Notes under the pieces: model-generated
The model's input: the letters and a program-made list of their open reading frames with translations, nothing else
What the model was told of the DNA's origin: nothing
Databases searched by the model: none
In this document: piece after piece, positions 35,844 through 48,520 of the stretch
How positions within the stretch are numbered: the first letter of the stretch is position 1
Layout: every line of letters begins with the position of its first letter
Program-made: the position numbers and the translations under genes
Source of the DNA: Sipunculus nudus
Taxonomy: Eukaryota; Annelida; Sipuncula; Golfingiida; Sipunculidae
Direction of reading: 5' to 3'
DNA length: 64,000 nucleotides
Assembly (NCBI GenBank): GCA_026874595.1
Contig: CM049308.1
Coordinates: 91,207,624 to 91,271,623 of the forward strand

Positions 35844-38800
35844 GTAATTATTTAGGTAGCTATACAGAAGTATTTGATCCTCAGTCGGATGATTTTAACA
35901 TCCGGATGTTACAATCTAGATTTTTTAAGTATATATAAAATATCAATTACTCATTTTTTATAAAATGTGGGGTGGTCCATTTTGTTTTCTGAGACAGGTT
36001 TTCCAAAATATCCTTTAACGAAGGCAGTCAACGACCGTGCCGCTACAAATGTCTTTTCATACACTTGGAGGAACTGTAACTGTCTAGCACGACTGGTTTC
36101 TGTGGCTAAGGTGTAGTGAAAGGTCGGGAGGTGGTGAGTTCAAATCTCAGCCGAGGCGGTGAAATGTTTACGGTCCGGTCCAACCGAGGGTGAATGCTTT
36201 GCAGACTTAATTGGAAAAGCTGTCCCCCACAGCCGTGTAACTCTCACATACGAGTGCGTCACTGGGGGTTCCTCGGTGTTATGTCCCAAGTAGGGATGAT
36301 TACACCCAGGACCCACAGGAGCGGTAGACACCGAGCTGGGTAACACCAGGAAACAAAAATAAAAAGATAGGAAGTGAGTGCTACCGCCCTGTCATGTAGT
36401 CCCTAACCGAAATGGAACTCTGCAGATGTATATACTTAAATAAAGAATTAGATAAGAGAGCTTAAAAAATTGAGGTTACCTTAACCATAAAAAAGTCTAA
36501 CAGCAATCCTGTCTCCAGAGGATCTAATCTTGTCTCTTATTAAAAGATACCATGCAAGATTCATGGGAACGAGTCAATACGTGTCAAGAAATTTCATATT
36601 ACTACTGTCGCCAGCTAACCCATTGGCGACTATAGTTGGATTGTCTCGTCTGTTTGTTTGTCTATTATCATAAATGGGCCGCAAAGGAACCCTGTTCATA
36701 TCAATAGGCCGTCGTCAGCATGAAAAATTAAATTTCATTTTGATGAATAAACACTAAATATTTAAAATAAAACAAAAACGCTTATGGCGTTGTATGAAAC
36801 CAGGAACCAGGTTATCTATAGGTTATAGTTCTGTTTGTGCTTTAAACATGGTTACGTCGTTTGAAAGAAAAAAATATTCAAATCACCGAGCCTGATTCTC
36901 ATCTCTCGGTCAATTTTTAACCCTAGAAAGTCTTTTGCATTGTGTATTGTGATTTGACTAACAAACATTTAGTCGCACAATTGCTAGTCATATCTCGCTA
37001 TGCTTACCTTTAAAACAAGAATAAGCGAGATTTCGTGAATATATTACTTCTTTTTATGCTATAGTGTTCCACTTTTCTGCATCGAGTAGCATTTGACAAG
37101 CTTTCATTGACAGGATAGAAACTCTTGTCAAATCACGCAAATAACTCGCATTAGGAACAGCTCAGTCGATCGTTGTCAATCAGGCCTATATATATATATG
37201 GCTCAATAATACACCAAAACTAGACGACCAGAGGTCGAGCGCTTGCCGGAAGTTGAAATGACAGACAGATGGACAGACAGAACATATTGTGGGTTTTCTA
37301 TTATTTGAATGACCCTCGGCGTTTGCTGAGAAGTTGTGGCCTGTAAAATGACATATCAGACAAAACAACGAGGAAGCAGACAAAGCTGACCACAAAAGAC
37401 GAACAGACAGACATACTGACACATCTGTGATAACAGATTACCAGACAAAAGTGCCGAAGGTAAAGAAGAGCAAAATTAGCGATAGTTTATGTAGATAAGG
37501 TTTATAATTTTGGAGATATGGCCAAAACATGATATGTTGGGGAGGTGAAGGTGCAGCGCCCCCTAGTGGATATATCCGGAAAATGAAAAATCTGTTTTGA
37601 GATATTAGTGTAACACATAAGATGTACCAGTTTTAAAAGGATTCCTGAAAAAAACTGTGGCCTGTAGAATGCTATATATGAGACGCAAGAACCAGCAAGT
37701 AGGCGTATTTGAGGACAACTGACAAACAGACAGACACACTGACAAAGTGACACAAGATTGAGACCCGATGGCATTACTAGGTCATGGAAAGGACTCAGGG
37801 AAAGAAAATAAGCCATAGTTTCTGTAATTGAGGCTTTGGGTTTTAGAGATATGGTCAATATAATGATATGTGTGTGAGGGTCATGTGCAGCGCCACCTAG
37901 CGGTTATATCCGGAAAATGAAACAAAAGTTTTGAGATATTTCTGTAAAATATAATATGCATCAGTTTTCAAATGCTTCTTTAAAAACTGTGGCCTGTAGA
38001 ATGCTATATGTGAGACGCAAGAATCAGCAAGCAGCCAAATTTGAGGACAACTGACAAACAGACAGACACACTGACAAAGTGACACAAGATTGAGACCAGA
38101 TGACATTATCAGTTTATGGAGAAGACTCAGAGGGAAAAAATAAGCTATAGTTTATGTAATTGAGGCTTTGGGTTTTAGAGATATGGCCAATGTAAGGATA
38201 TGTGTGTGAGGGTCGTATGCAGCGCCCCCTAGCAGCCATATTCAAAAAATGAAAAAACAATTTCGAGATACTAGTGTAGAACTTATAATATGTCAGTTTC
38301 AAAAAGATTCCTGCAATAATGTGGCCTTTGGCGCAAGATGAATGAAATCTCGAAATATCTCTATTCACGAATTATTTTACGAGATACTGCAAGACTTGTA
38401 ATAAAATCTTGTAGTACTAGATGAATGCTACCTGATGCAAAAAACTAGATCACTCTAGCTTTAAAACTGACAAAGTTAGAAAAATAAGATCCCTTATTTT
38501 CGAATATCATGACTTTTCCCCAAAAAATTGTAACCATGGTTACGGCAAATTTGAGTCAGCTACACACCAGATGACAGGCCTTGGAATGACGATTAAAATG
38601 AGCTATTGTTGAAGTAGATACGACTAATAGTCACAAAGATATGAAGAAAAAAACGTTTTGAGAAGTTTTGACGACCTTGACCTTGACCTTTGACCTATTT
38701 TAACCAAAAACAATAGGGCACCTAGAAATTATGTTTTCCAACATCCCTGTAAGTTTCAAGGTTATTGTGGCAAAATTGTGGCCAGGAGAGTGGTGACAAA

Positions 38801-41800
38801 CAAACAAACAAACAGACAGACAGACTAGATGACCAGAGGTCACGCGCTTGCCGGAAATGACACTAAGTTAGACAGATGAACGAGCAGTGTCAAAGTGAAA
38901 GAAAATAATCCATAGTTTGTGAAGAAAGAACCAATATTAACAAAGTTCTAAAGAAAATAAGATTTTGATATATTTTGATCACCTTGACCTTGACCTTTGA
39001 CTTATTTGAATAATAAACATAGGACTTCCAGATATCATCACGATATATGACAAGTGTAATTTACAAAACGATTCCTTCAAAACTGTGGCCAGTAGAATGC
39101 TACATGTGAGACGCAAGAACCAGGAAGCAGGCGAAATTGAGGACAACTGACAAACAGGCAAACATACTGACCCAAGATTGAGAACAGATGACTTAATCAT
39201 GTTATGAAGAAACCTAAGAGGAAGATAATAAGCTATAATTTATGTAAGTGAGGTTAATAGTTTTGGAGATATGGCCAAAAAATGACATGTTGTGCAAGTT
39301 TGAGTGCACCGCCCCCTAGCGGCCAATTCTGTAAAATGAAAAGTCGGTTTCGAGATATTAGTGTAAGACATAAGATGTAATAGTTTTAAAAGGATTCTTT
39401 CAAAACTGTGGCCTGTAGAATGCTATATGTGAGACGCAAGAACCGGCAAGCAAGCGAATTTGAGGACAACTGAGAAACAGACGGACACACAGACAAAGTG
39501 ACTCAAGATTGAAACCAAATGAAAACACCAGGTTTTTGGAAAGACCCAGAGGAAGAAAATAAGCTATAGTTTATGTAAATGATATTTATAATTTTGGAGA
39601 TATGGCCAAAAAATGATATGTTGTGCAAGTTTGAGTGCACCGCCCCCTAGCGGCCAATTCTGGAAAATGAAAAAATTGATTTCGAGATATTAGTGTAAGA
39701 CATAAGATGTAATAGTTTAAAAGGATTCTTTCAAAACTGTGTCCTGTAGAATGCTATATGTGAGACGCAAGAACCGGCAAGCAAGCGGATTTGAGGACAA
39801 CTGAGAAACAGACGGACACACAGACAAAGTGACACAAGATTGAGACCAGATGACTAAACGAGTTCATGAAGAAGACTTAGAGGAAAAAAATACAATATAG
39901 TTTTTGTAATTGAGGCTTATAATTTTGGAGATATTGCCAAAACATGATATGTTGGAGAGGTTTGCACCCAGCGCCCCCTAGCGGCCGAATTAAAAAAATG
40001 AAAAATTGATTTCGAGATAATAGTGTAGGACTTAAGATATGCCAGTTTCAAAAAGATTCCTGCAAAACTGTGGCCTCCAGGGCAAGATTACTGAAATCTC
40101 GAAATATCTCGTTTGACGAGATATTATACGAGATATTGCGAGACTCTTAATAGAATCTTGTAGTACTAGGTGAATGCTACCTGAAGCAAAAAACTAGACC
40201 TCTGTAGCTTTAAAACTGACAAATTTAGAAAAATATCAGCACTTTTCCCCAAAAATGCGTTACCATGGTTACCGCAAATTGTGTCAGCTACACACCAGAA
40301 AACAGGCCATGGAATGACGATTAAAATGAGCTACTGTTGAAGTAGATACGACCAATATTAACACAGATATGAACAAAAAACCGTTTTGTATACTTTCGAT
40401 GACCTTGACCTTGACATTTGACCTATAATGCCCAAAAACAATAGGCCTCCAGGACTTTTGCTTGTCTACCAGCTGTATAAGTTTGAAAGCAATTGCTGGA
40501 AAATTGTGGCCTGTAGAGAGTACACAGACAGACAGACAAACAAACAAACAAACAGACAAACAGACATCCGCGACTGACCAACCTGCTTGCAGAAATCGAA
40601 GATTTCCGGCAAGCAACAAACGGAACTGATCAACATACTTGTCGAAATCTCTGATTCCGGCAAGCAATAAACTATAACGCGACAGAAATGGCAAACCGGC
40701 CCGCAAAGAGTGCCTGTGGTCACTTATTTTATACGGCGAACGCTATAATTTTTGCAGTCACGGGAAAGCGTGTCTGTCTTTCATACTAAAACGCGTGCAT
40801 GCATGCGTGATGGCATATGTATTTGTGCATGCGGGTTTTAATTTTTACAAAGTTGCTAAAATTTGTGGGGACCGTGTATGACTAAACAAAAGAGGTCATG
40901 GGCAGAAAGGCCATGAAACGCCAATTCATATGGTGTACAGTTTATGTACCTAAAATGTGTAGTTTTGGAGATATGGTTAAACAATGATAGTAGGTACGGG
41001 GTTGCAGTGCAGCGCCCCCTAGCGGTAATTTTCCAAAAACTGAACAATTGCTTTCGAGATATTAGTATACTTCGTGGTATGTATCAGTTTCAAAAGGATG
41101 CCTGCATATCTGTGGCCTATAGGGCATGTCACCGTGAAATCGCGAAATCTCATTCGACGAGAAACGGTGCGAGATTTTGCAGGGTTTTTGGTTGGATCAC
41201 CGAGAACTCACCAAGGGCTACAAGATGCAAAAATTTTGACCTCTCTAGCATAAAAACTGACAGAGTTAGAAGCTGAAAACTGCATATTTTCAAAATTCAA
41301 AGGTTTTACCCCAAAAATAGAGAAATCTGGCAATAGCGCACTTTGGCACCTATGCGCAAAAACAAGCCCATGGACCCTAGTTTAAGGTGCTGTGATGGAA
41401 ATGGCCTAATGTTTATTAGTTCTGGAGGTATAGCACCAAAACAAATTTTCATGTTTTTTTCATCTGCAACGCCCCCTGGCGGCCATTTCCAAAATCTGAA
41501 AAACCCGTTTCGAGATATTCTTATGTTACATAAAATATCTCAGAATCAGTAAATTTGCTGCAAATTTGAAAAATATCACGAAATTCCATGATTTCTCCCC
41601 AAAATTGCGTAACCATGGTAACAGCGAAATGAGGCAATTTTGCAGTGTTGGAAGTGGCCATGCAGTGGCAAATAAAACGGGCTACAGATTAGGTGCCTAC
41701 GGCTAGTTTTGACGAAGGTATGAAGAAAAAACCGTTTTTGAGCTTTCTGGTGACCCTGACCTTGACCCTTGACCGATCATGACCAAAAACAATAGGCTCC

Positions 41801-44800
41801 GAGAAGAACCGATTATACACTCTATCTATAAGTTTCAGGACGATTGGTGCAAAATTGTGGCCTGTAGAGCGGGGACATACAGACAAACAAACAAACGGAA
41901 CTGATCAACATACTTGTCGAAATCTCTGATTCCGGCAAGCAATAAACTATAACGCGACAGAAATGGCAAACCGGCCCGCAAAGAGTGCCTGTGGTCACTT
42001 ATTTTATACGGCGAACGCTATAATTTTTGCAGTCACGGGAAAGCGTGTCTGTCTTTCATACTAAAACGCGTGCATGCATGCGTGATGGCATATGTATTTG
42101 TGCATGCGGGTTTTAATTTTTACAAAGTTGCTAAAATTTGTGGGGACCGTGTATGACTAAACAAAAGAGGTCATGGGCAGAAAGGCCCTGAAACGCCAAT
42201 TCATATGGTGTACAGTTTATGTACCTAAAATGTGTAGTTTTGGAGATATGGTTAAACAATGATAGTAGGTACGGGGTTGCAGTGCAGCGCCCCCTAGCGG
42301 TAATTTTCCAAAAACTGAACAATTGCTTTCGAGATATTAGTATACTTCGTGGTATGTATCAGTTTCAAAAGGATGCCTGCATATCTGTGGCCTATAGGGC
42401 ATGTCACCGTGAAATCGCGAAATCTCATTCGACGAGAAACGGTGCGAGATTTTGCAGGGTTTTTGGTTGGATCACCGAGAACTCACCAAGGGCTACAAGA
42501 TGCAAAAATTTTGACCTCTCTAGCATAAAAACTGACAGAGTTAGAAGCTGAAAACTGCATATTTTCAAAATTCAAAGGTTTTACCCCAAAAATAGAGAAA
42601 TCTGGCAATAGCGCACTTTGGCACCTATGCGCAAAAACAAGCCCATGGACCCTAGTTTAAGGTGCTGTGATGGAAATGGCCTAATGTTTATTAGTTCTGG
42701 AGGTATAGCACCAAAACAAATTTTCATGTTTTTTTCATCTGCAACGCCCCCTGGCGGCCATTTCCAAAATCTGAAAAACCCGTTTCGAGATATTCTTATG
42801 TTACATAAAATATCTCAGAATCAGTAAATTTGCTGCAAATTTGAAAAATATCACGAAATTCCATGATTTCTCCCCAAAATTGCGTAACCATGGTAACAGC
42901 GAAATGAGGCAATTTTGCAGTGTTGGAAGTGGCCATGCAGTGGCAAATAAAACGGGCTACAGATTAGGTGCCTACGGCTAGTTTTGACGAAGGTATGAAG
43001 AAAAAACCGTTTTTGAGCTTTCTGGTGACCCTGACCTTGACCCTTGACCGATCATGACCAAAAACAATAGGCTCCGAGAAGAACCGATTATACACTCTAT
43101 CTATAAGTTTCAGGACGATTGGTGCAAAATTGTGGCCTGTAGAGCGGGGACATACAGACAAACAAACAAACGGAACTGATCAACATACTTGTCGAAATCT
43201 CTGATTCCGGCAAGCAATAAACTATAACGCGACAGAAATGGCAAACCGGCCCGCAAAGAGTGCCTGTGGTCACTTATTTTATACGGCGAACGCTATAATT
43301 TTTGCAGTCACGGGAAAGCGTGTCTGTCTTTCATACTAAAACGCGTGCATGCATGCGTGATGGCATATGTATTTCTGCATGCGGGTTTTAATTTTTACAA
43401 AGTTGCTAAAATTTGTGGGGACCGTGTATGACTAAACAAAAGAGGTCATGGGCAGAAAGGCCCTGAAACGCCAATTCATATGGTGTACAGTTTATGTACC
43501 TAAAATGTGTAGTTTTGGAGATATGGTTAAACAATGATAGTAGGTACGGGGTTGCAGTGCAGCGCCCCCTAGCGGTAATTTTCCAAAAACTGAACAATTG
43601 CTTTCGAGATATTAGTATACTTCGTGGTATGTATCAGTTTCAAAAGGATGCCTGCATATCTGTGGCCTATAGGGCATGTCACCGTGAAATCGCGAAATCT
43701 CATTCGACGAGAAACGGTGCGAGATTTTGCAGGGTTTTTGGTTGGATCACCGAGAACTCACCAAGGGCTACAAGATGCAAAAATTTTGACCTCTCTAGCA
43801 TAAAAACTGACAGAGTTAGAAGCTGAAAACTGCATATTTTCAAAATTCAAAGGTTTTACCCCAAAAATAGAGAAATCTGGCAATAGCGCACTTTGGCACC
43901 TATGCGCAAAAACAAGCCCATGGACCCTAGTTTAAGGTGCTGTGATGGAAATGGCCTAATGTTTATTAGTTCTGGAGGTATAGCACCAAAACAAATTTTC
44001 ATGTTTTTTTCATCTGCAACGCCCCCTGGCGGCCATTTCCAAAATCTGAAAAACCCGTTTCGAGATATTCTTATGTTACATAAAATATCTCAGAATCAGT
44101 AAATTTGCTGCAAATTTGAAAAATATCACGAAATTCCATGATTTCTCCCCAAAATTGCGTAACCATGGTAACAGCGAAATGAGGCAATTTTGCAGTGTTG
44201 GAAGTGGCCATGCAGTGGCAAATAAAACGGGCTACAGATTAGGTGCCTACGGCTAGTTTTGACGAAGGTATGAAGAAAAAACCGTTTTTGAGCTTTCTGG
44301 TGACCCTGACCTTGACCCTTGACCGATCATGACCAAAAACAATAGGCTCCGAGAAGAACCGATTATACACTCTATCTATAAGTTTCAGGACGATTGGTGC
44401 AAAATTGTGGCCTGTAGAGCGGGGACATACAGACAAACAAACAAACGGAACTGATCAACATACTTGTCGAAATCTCTGATTCCGGCAAGCAATAAACTAT
44501 AACGCGACAGAAATGGCAAACCGGCCCGCAAAGAGTGCCTGTGGTCACTTATTTTATACGGCGAACGCTATAATTTTTGCAGTCACGGGAAAGCGTGTCT
44601 GTCTTTCATACTAAAACGCGTGCATGCATGCGTGATGGCATATGTATTTCTGCATGCGGGTTTAAATTTTTTACAAAGTTGCTAAAATTTGTGGGGACCG
44701 TGTATGACTAAACAAAAGAGGTCATGGGCAGAAAGGCCCTGAAACGCCAATTCATATGGTGTACAGTTTATGTACCTAAAATGTGTAGTTTTGGAGATAT

Positions 44801-46827
44801 GGTTAAACAATGATAGTAGGTACGGGGTTGCAGTGCAGCGCCCCCTAGTGGTAATTTTCCAAAAACTGAACAATTGCTTTCGAGATATTAGTGTATGACG
44901 TAACATGTATCAGTTTCAAAAGGATGCCTGCATATCTGTGGCCTATAGGGCATGTCACCGTGAAATCGCGAAATCTCATTCCACGAGAAACGGTGCGAGA
45001 TTTTGCAAGATTTTTGGTTGGATCACCGAGAACTCACCAAGGGCTACAAGGTGCAAAAATTTTGACCCTTCTAGCATAAAAACTGACAGAGTTGGAAGCT
45101 GAAAACTGCATATTTTCAAAATTCAAAGGATTTACCCCAAAAATAGAGAAATCTGGCAATAGCGCACTTTGGCACCTATGCGCAAAAATAAGCCCATGGA
45201 CCCTAGTTTAAGGTGCTGTGATGGAAATGGCCCAATGTTTAATAGTTCTGGAGGTATAGCACCTAAACAAATTTTCATGTTTTTTCATCTGCAACGCCCC
45301 CTGGCGGCCATTTCCAAAATCTGAAAAACCCGTTTCGAGATATTCTTATGTTACATAAAATATCTCAGAATCAGTAAAATTGCTGCAAATTTGAAAAATA
45401 TCACAAAATTCCATGATTTCTCCCCAAAATTGCGTAACCATGGTAACAGCGAAATGAGGCAATTTTGCAGTGTTGGAAGTGGCCATGCAGTGGCAAATAA
45501 AACGGGCTACAGATTAGGTGCCTACGGCTATTTTTGACGAAGGTATGAAGAAAAAACCGTTTTTGAGCTTTTTGGTGACCCTGACCTTGACCCTTGACCG
45601 ATCATGACCAAAAACAATAGGCTCCGAGAAGAACCGATTATACACTCTATCTATAAGTTTCAGGACGATTGGTGCAAAATTGTGGCCTGTAGAGCGGGGA
45701 CATACAGACAAACAAACAAACGGAACTGATCAACATACTTGTCGAAATCTCTGATTCCGGCAAGCAACAAACAGACATACGCAACTGACCAATATGCTTG
45801 CCGAAATCTTTGATTCCGGCAAGCAATAAATGTGGTATCTTTCGCAGGAAATCCACCGTGTTTCCGTAATTGCTGTAAGTTTTCACAAATTATACATTGA
45901 GAATCGATAAGAAGCTATATAATAGTGGCTTGAAAATACCCATGTTCCTACAGAAGAACTTTTCACTCTTTCATAGATGCTATAGCGTCCACCAAGAGCC
46001 GACCTTCTGGCGAGCACTTAAACCCCATGCAAAAAAAAGAAATATCTTAATCGGTGTTCTCTTATCGCTTAGAAGGTAGGTCCTGTATGGACGGACACGT
46101 AAAAAACATAGTTTTGCTGATACACAGAGCACAACAAATTTGCAGTGACCCGGCCTTGACAAGGCCTTGCCAGATTATCCCCATTACGGCTCCATAAATA
46201 TATATCCAAGGCTAGGTGTCAACGGATTCGGCAGAGTGTCGGAACCCATCACTTTTAAAGATTTGGTTATCTGGAGGGGTATATCATTTGATAAGTCTCC
46301 AATTATCTCGTCCTGTTCGAACTGAAATATGCATGCCTTTGAACAGCCATGCTTGGTTTGCATTCTTATTGTATAGAACATTATTGTGTGATTTATGTTG
46401 ACCACTACCTTACAAAGTGGTTACTCACTTAACATAGTAAACGAATGGACTAGGGTAAAGGTAAATGATTATTTAATATTGAGGAAATAATCAAATTATT
46501 AAGCTGAAGTAATTTTTAAGTGAGACTGACGACAACAGAGAATTTGTCCTATTTTTAACTTTTGACAAAATTAGCCGGTTTATGTGAACAGTGTGTCTTG
46601 TCAATTTGGCAATTTGGTAATTCTTTCTTAGATAAATATTTAACACCCTATTTCAGACTGGATGAAAGTGACCCAGTCCATGATGATCCTAGCCATGCTG
46701 AGCGTGGCGGTCGCCATCTTGGTTGCCTTCCTGTACATGCTAAAAGGAAACTTCATATGCAAAGCCTGCGCCAAGATCATGGCTGGAACAGCCTTCGCGT
46801 CGGGTCAGTCAGCACGCCTCTCTCTCA

Positions 46828-46870
<43 letters not shown>

Positions 46871-48520
46871 TGTGTGCGACTGTGAAATATTTTTAAATAA
46901 CCACAAACCGATCGATCAAGAGAAACTAACCTTCGTGAATAACCATTCTGAAGTATATCAAAATGATATCAATTTTTCATACAAGTATTCAACAGAAAAG
47001 AGCGCAACTGGGGAAGTATAATTGAGAAGAATTATGTGGGAGCCTGGCATATTGCCTGTATGGTTAACAACAAAGCTGATGACCTGACAAATTATTGTCA
47101 ATATTAATTGATACATTGATATTGCTCAGCATGGGTTACACAAATGTAAAACACACCACATTAAAACCATTATTTAGCGTAAACATTGCTTATTGCTGCA
47201 CCAGCTCTTCCTTTTACATGTAAGGGCGTTATTGGTTACAATTACAGACCTAATATACCCATGCAGTATTTGCATCTTTGTCAACTTTGTGAAATTCCTA
47301 CCTTGATAACATTTCTAGGCTTGAATCAACTAGTGTTATAAGACTAACTGTGGAATAGGCCAAAGGTGGTCTTAATTCCCAGGTGGTCTTATTAGACTGG
47401 TCCGTTATAACCAATGTCAAAGCCTTCGGTTCACTGAAAGGTGGTCTTATTAGACAGGTGGTTTTTCAGACAGCTTCTGCTCTTTATGTTAAATGTAAGT
47501 TCATCTTGAATGAGAGGGGCCTTGATGTGCGTTTTATTTTCACATAAGGTTTTACACAGGAGAGCGGCCAAAATTATCAATGTGTATGAATCGTAGTTTA
47601 AATGAATAAAAAACGAGTTATATTTATTCATGGCAAAAAAACTTCATGATGTACTGCCTATCGACTTTCTAATAATCATATAAAAATGAAAGTAATTAGA
47701 GGCATGCAGGGATTCAAGAAAACTAGCAAATAAACATAGAATATTAAATAGCTTCGTGCATATGTTTCAATTGAAATGAATTATTTTGTATCGTAAGTAC
47801 AGAATAAAATTCAAATCTCAAATATATTTTGAGGACTCCACATATGTCTGAGGTTTGCAAGGTCGGAACACATTCAGCTTTGTCCATTCAGGTTTGTTCA
47901 TTTATGAAAAGATGAAAATCGAACAGTATACTGGCACCTGAGGTTATTTTTTTCTGGATTTACACATCATGTACCTGATGAACAGTTAGAAAGAATGAGC
48001 ACAGGTAGTCAAAACATTAGGTAGTCATAACACAGAAGGGCTTAATAAATTAAGATCGGTCGATTGTGATATGAGGCCAGTTCCTATACATTTATCGCCC
48101 AGGCCGATCAGCCACGCGGAGCGCCTGTCTAAATCTGAAGTTCTGAGTCCCTCTTTGTTTTTTTTTAAATACCCGTGCAGTCCTTAGAGCACCTATTTGC
48201 AGGTGACTAAATAAGCACTGGGGCCGGAAGAGGTGGCCATTAATTTAAATCGAGGGGTGGACACAATTTTAGTTCGCAATCATTTAATTTCCAGTTTCCT
48301 TGTTTTGACCATGTGCCCTTTAACCTCATCGACGCATACATTTGTAATCTGGGTTACATTTTTATTTTCAGCTTTGTTTGGCGTGATCGCTATCAGCTTG
48401 TACGGTTACAAGATGGCCGACTCGACCTTTGGCTGGGCGTATTGGATGGCACTGGCTCATGTGTTACTCAGTCTTGTCGGCGCCGGCATGGCAGTACATC
48501 TTTGCAAACGGAACAACTAA
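35684..48520 (+). CDS. Gene B: four-transmembrane claudin/PMP22-like protein (151 aa, three exons)
   Basis: Exons 35684-35843, 46657-46803 and 48372-48520 join at phase 1 with GT-AG borders (gtaatt, gtcagt donors; tttcag, ttttcag acceptors). Start context is AACAAGATGG. Predicted helices: TM1 ~7-27, TM2 ~62-82, TM3 ~92-115, TM4 ~122-146. The first outer loop has PYWF, then GGLWKFC and a second Cys four residues later (C43, C48). This is the W-GLW-C-C signature of the claudin/PMP22/EMP superfamily, with a shorter Cys spacing than in gene C (eight residues). Such proteins act in the plasma membrane in junctions or as channel partners; which applies here cannot be told. The middle exon is exactly the length of gene C's (147 nt). 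Intron 1 is 10.8 kb and carries an 8.6 kb transposon insertion. At 151 aa it is at the short end for the family. Confidence 0.8.
36092..36370 (+). mobile_element. tRNA-derived SINE in gene B intron 1
   Basis: A-box-like TGTGGCTAAGGTGTAG and B-box-like GAGTTCAAATCTC lie about 45 bp apart, followed by a tRNA-unrelated body and a tail ACAAAAATAAAAAGATAG. Length about 280 bp, typical for a SINE. Confidence 0.6.
36615..37200 (+). other. Intron segment duplicated at 20-640
   Basis: Shared phrases include TTGGCGACTATAG, TGTTTGTTTGTC.ATTATCATAAATGGGCC, ACATGGTTACGTC and GATTCTCAT.T.TCGGTCAATTT. This is the intron 1 part of the duplicated block, left of the 8.6 kb insertion. Confidence 0.7.
37220..38824 (-). 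mobile_element. Second element body, tandem to copy 1, 3' hairpin intact
   Basis: It continues directly from the CTAG end of copy 1 with an (ACAG/AAAC)n-type stretch and ends at the hairpin CGACC-TCT-GGTCG-T-CTAG (37220-37237). It lacks its own TTGCTTGCCGG 5' module, which suits a read-through or tandem product. Confidence 0.5.
38825..40620 (-). mobile_element. Complete non-autonomous Helentron-like element, copy 1 (1796 bp)
   Basis: The 5' end (minus strand, 40620) is TTTGTTGCTTGCCGGAAATC with an inverted match (GATTTCTGCAAGC) just inside. The 3' end (38825) is TGACC-TCT-GGTCA-T-CTAG. The body carries imperfect ~340-360-bp internal repeats (GCGCCCCCTAGCGG, GAGACGCAAGAACC, ACAGACGGACACACAGAC) and GACCTTGACCTTTGACC-type segments. 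It matches 53865-55670 on the other strand along its length. Non-coding. Confidence 0.6.
40621..45720. repeat. Four tandem 1275-bp units
   Basis: Units 40621-41895, 41896-43170, 43171-44445 and 44446-45720 have an exact period of 1275. Units 1-3 are almost identical; unit 4 is more diverged from about 44650 onward. Each unit has a 51-bp copy of the element 5' module (CAACATACTTGTCGAAATCT to GCAAGCAATAAA), about 190 bp seen nowhere else in the window (ACTATAACGCGACAG to GGGTTTTAATTTTTAC), and about 1030 bp of element body. The repeated short frames (110, 69 and 65 codons) have no coding evidence. Confidence 0.95.
45831..46656 (+). other. Gene B intron 1, right part
   Basis: 45835-46100 matches 740-1145 of the left block (CTTCTGGCGAGCACTT, CTTATCGCTT.AAGGTAG). 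The remainder up to the acceptor TTTCAG at 46656 has no counterpart in the left block. Confidence 0.6.
46657..46803 (+). CDS. Gene B exon 2
   Basis: 147 nt encoding TM2 (SMMILAMLSVAVAILVAFLYM), a short loop with FICKAC and the start of TM3 (KIMAGTAFAS). Acceptor TTTCAG, donor TCGG|GTCAGT. Same length and phase as gene C exon 2. Lost from the left block. Confidence 0.8.
46831..46868. repeat. (TC)n microsatellite just inside intron 2
   Basis: About 19 TC units, starting 27 bp after the exon 2 donor. Confidence 0.9.
46869..48371 (+). other. Gene B intron 2
   Basis: 47400-48371 matches 1150-2356 of the left block. No other exon or RNA gene seen. Acceptor TTTATTTTCAG. Confidence 0.6.
48372..48520 (+). 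CDS. Gene B exon 3
   Basis: Encodes the end of TM3 (ALFGVIAISLYGYK), the outer loop, TM4 (FGWAYWMALAHVLLSLVGAG) and a short cytoplasmic tail (HLCKRNN) before TAA at 48518-48520. The frame is intact, unlike the copy at 2357. Confidence 0.8.

Larger units (their letters stand above)
37220..45830 (-). mobile_element. 8.6 kb composite Helentron-like insertion in gene B intron 1
   Basis: The left block reads AATACACCCAAATTATTGGTATC where gene B has AATACACCAAAA, then this insertion, then TGTGGTATC, so both edges are defined. On the minus strand it begins TTTATTGCTTGCCGG and ends in the hairpin CGACC-TCT-GGTCG followed by TCTAG and host T. Inside are a complete ~1.8 kb element (38825-40620), a second element body ending at 37220, and four 1275-bp units. 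Terminal hairpin plus CTAG and a 3'-side T fit Helitron/Helentron-type rolling-circle elements. No Rep/helicase is present, so it is non-autonomous. Confidence 0.6.

Noticed and set aside
40944-44436. Identical 110-, 69- and 65-codon frames repeated every 1275 bp
   Set aside because: They are carried passively by the tandem unit. Frames in diverged copies (55.7-56.7 kb) are not kept open in the same way, and no domain is recognisable.
46562-46885. 107-codon frame overlapping gene B exon 2
   Set aside because: It is an out-of-frame shadow of exon 2 extended by the (TC)n run; the conserved frame starts at 46657 and splices at 46803.
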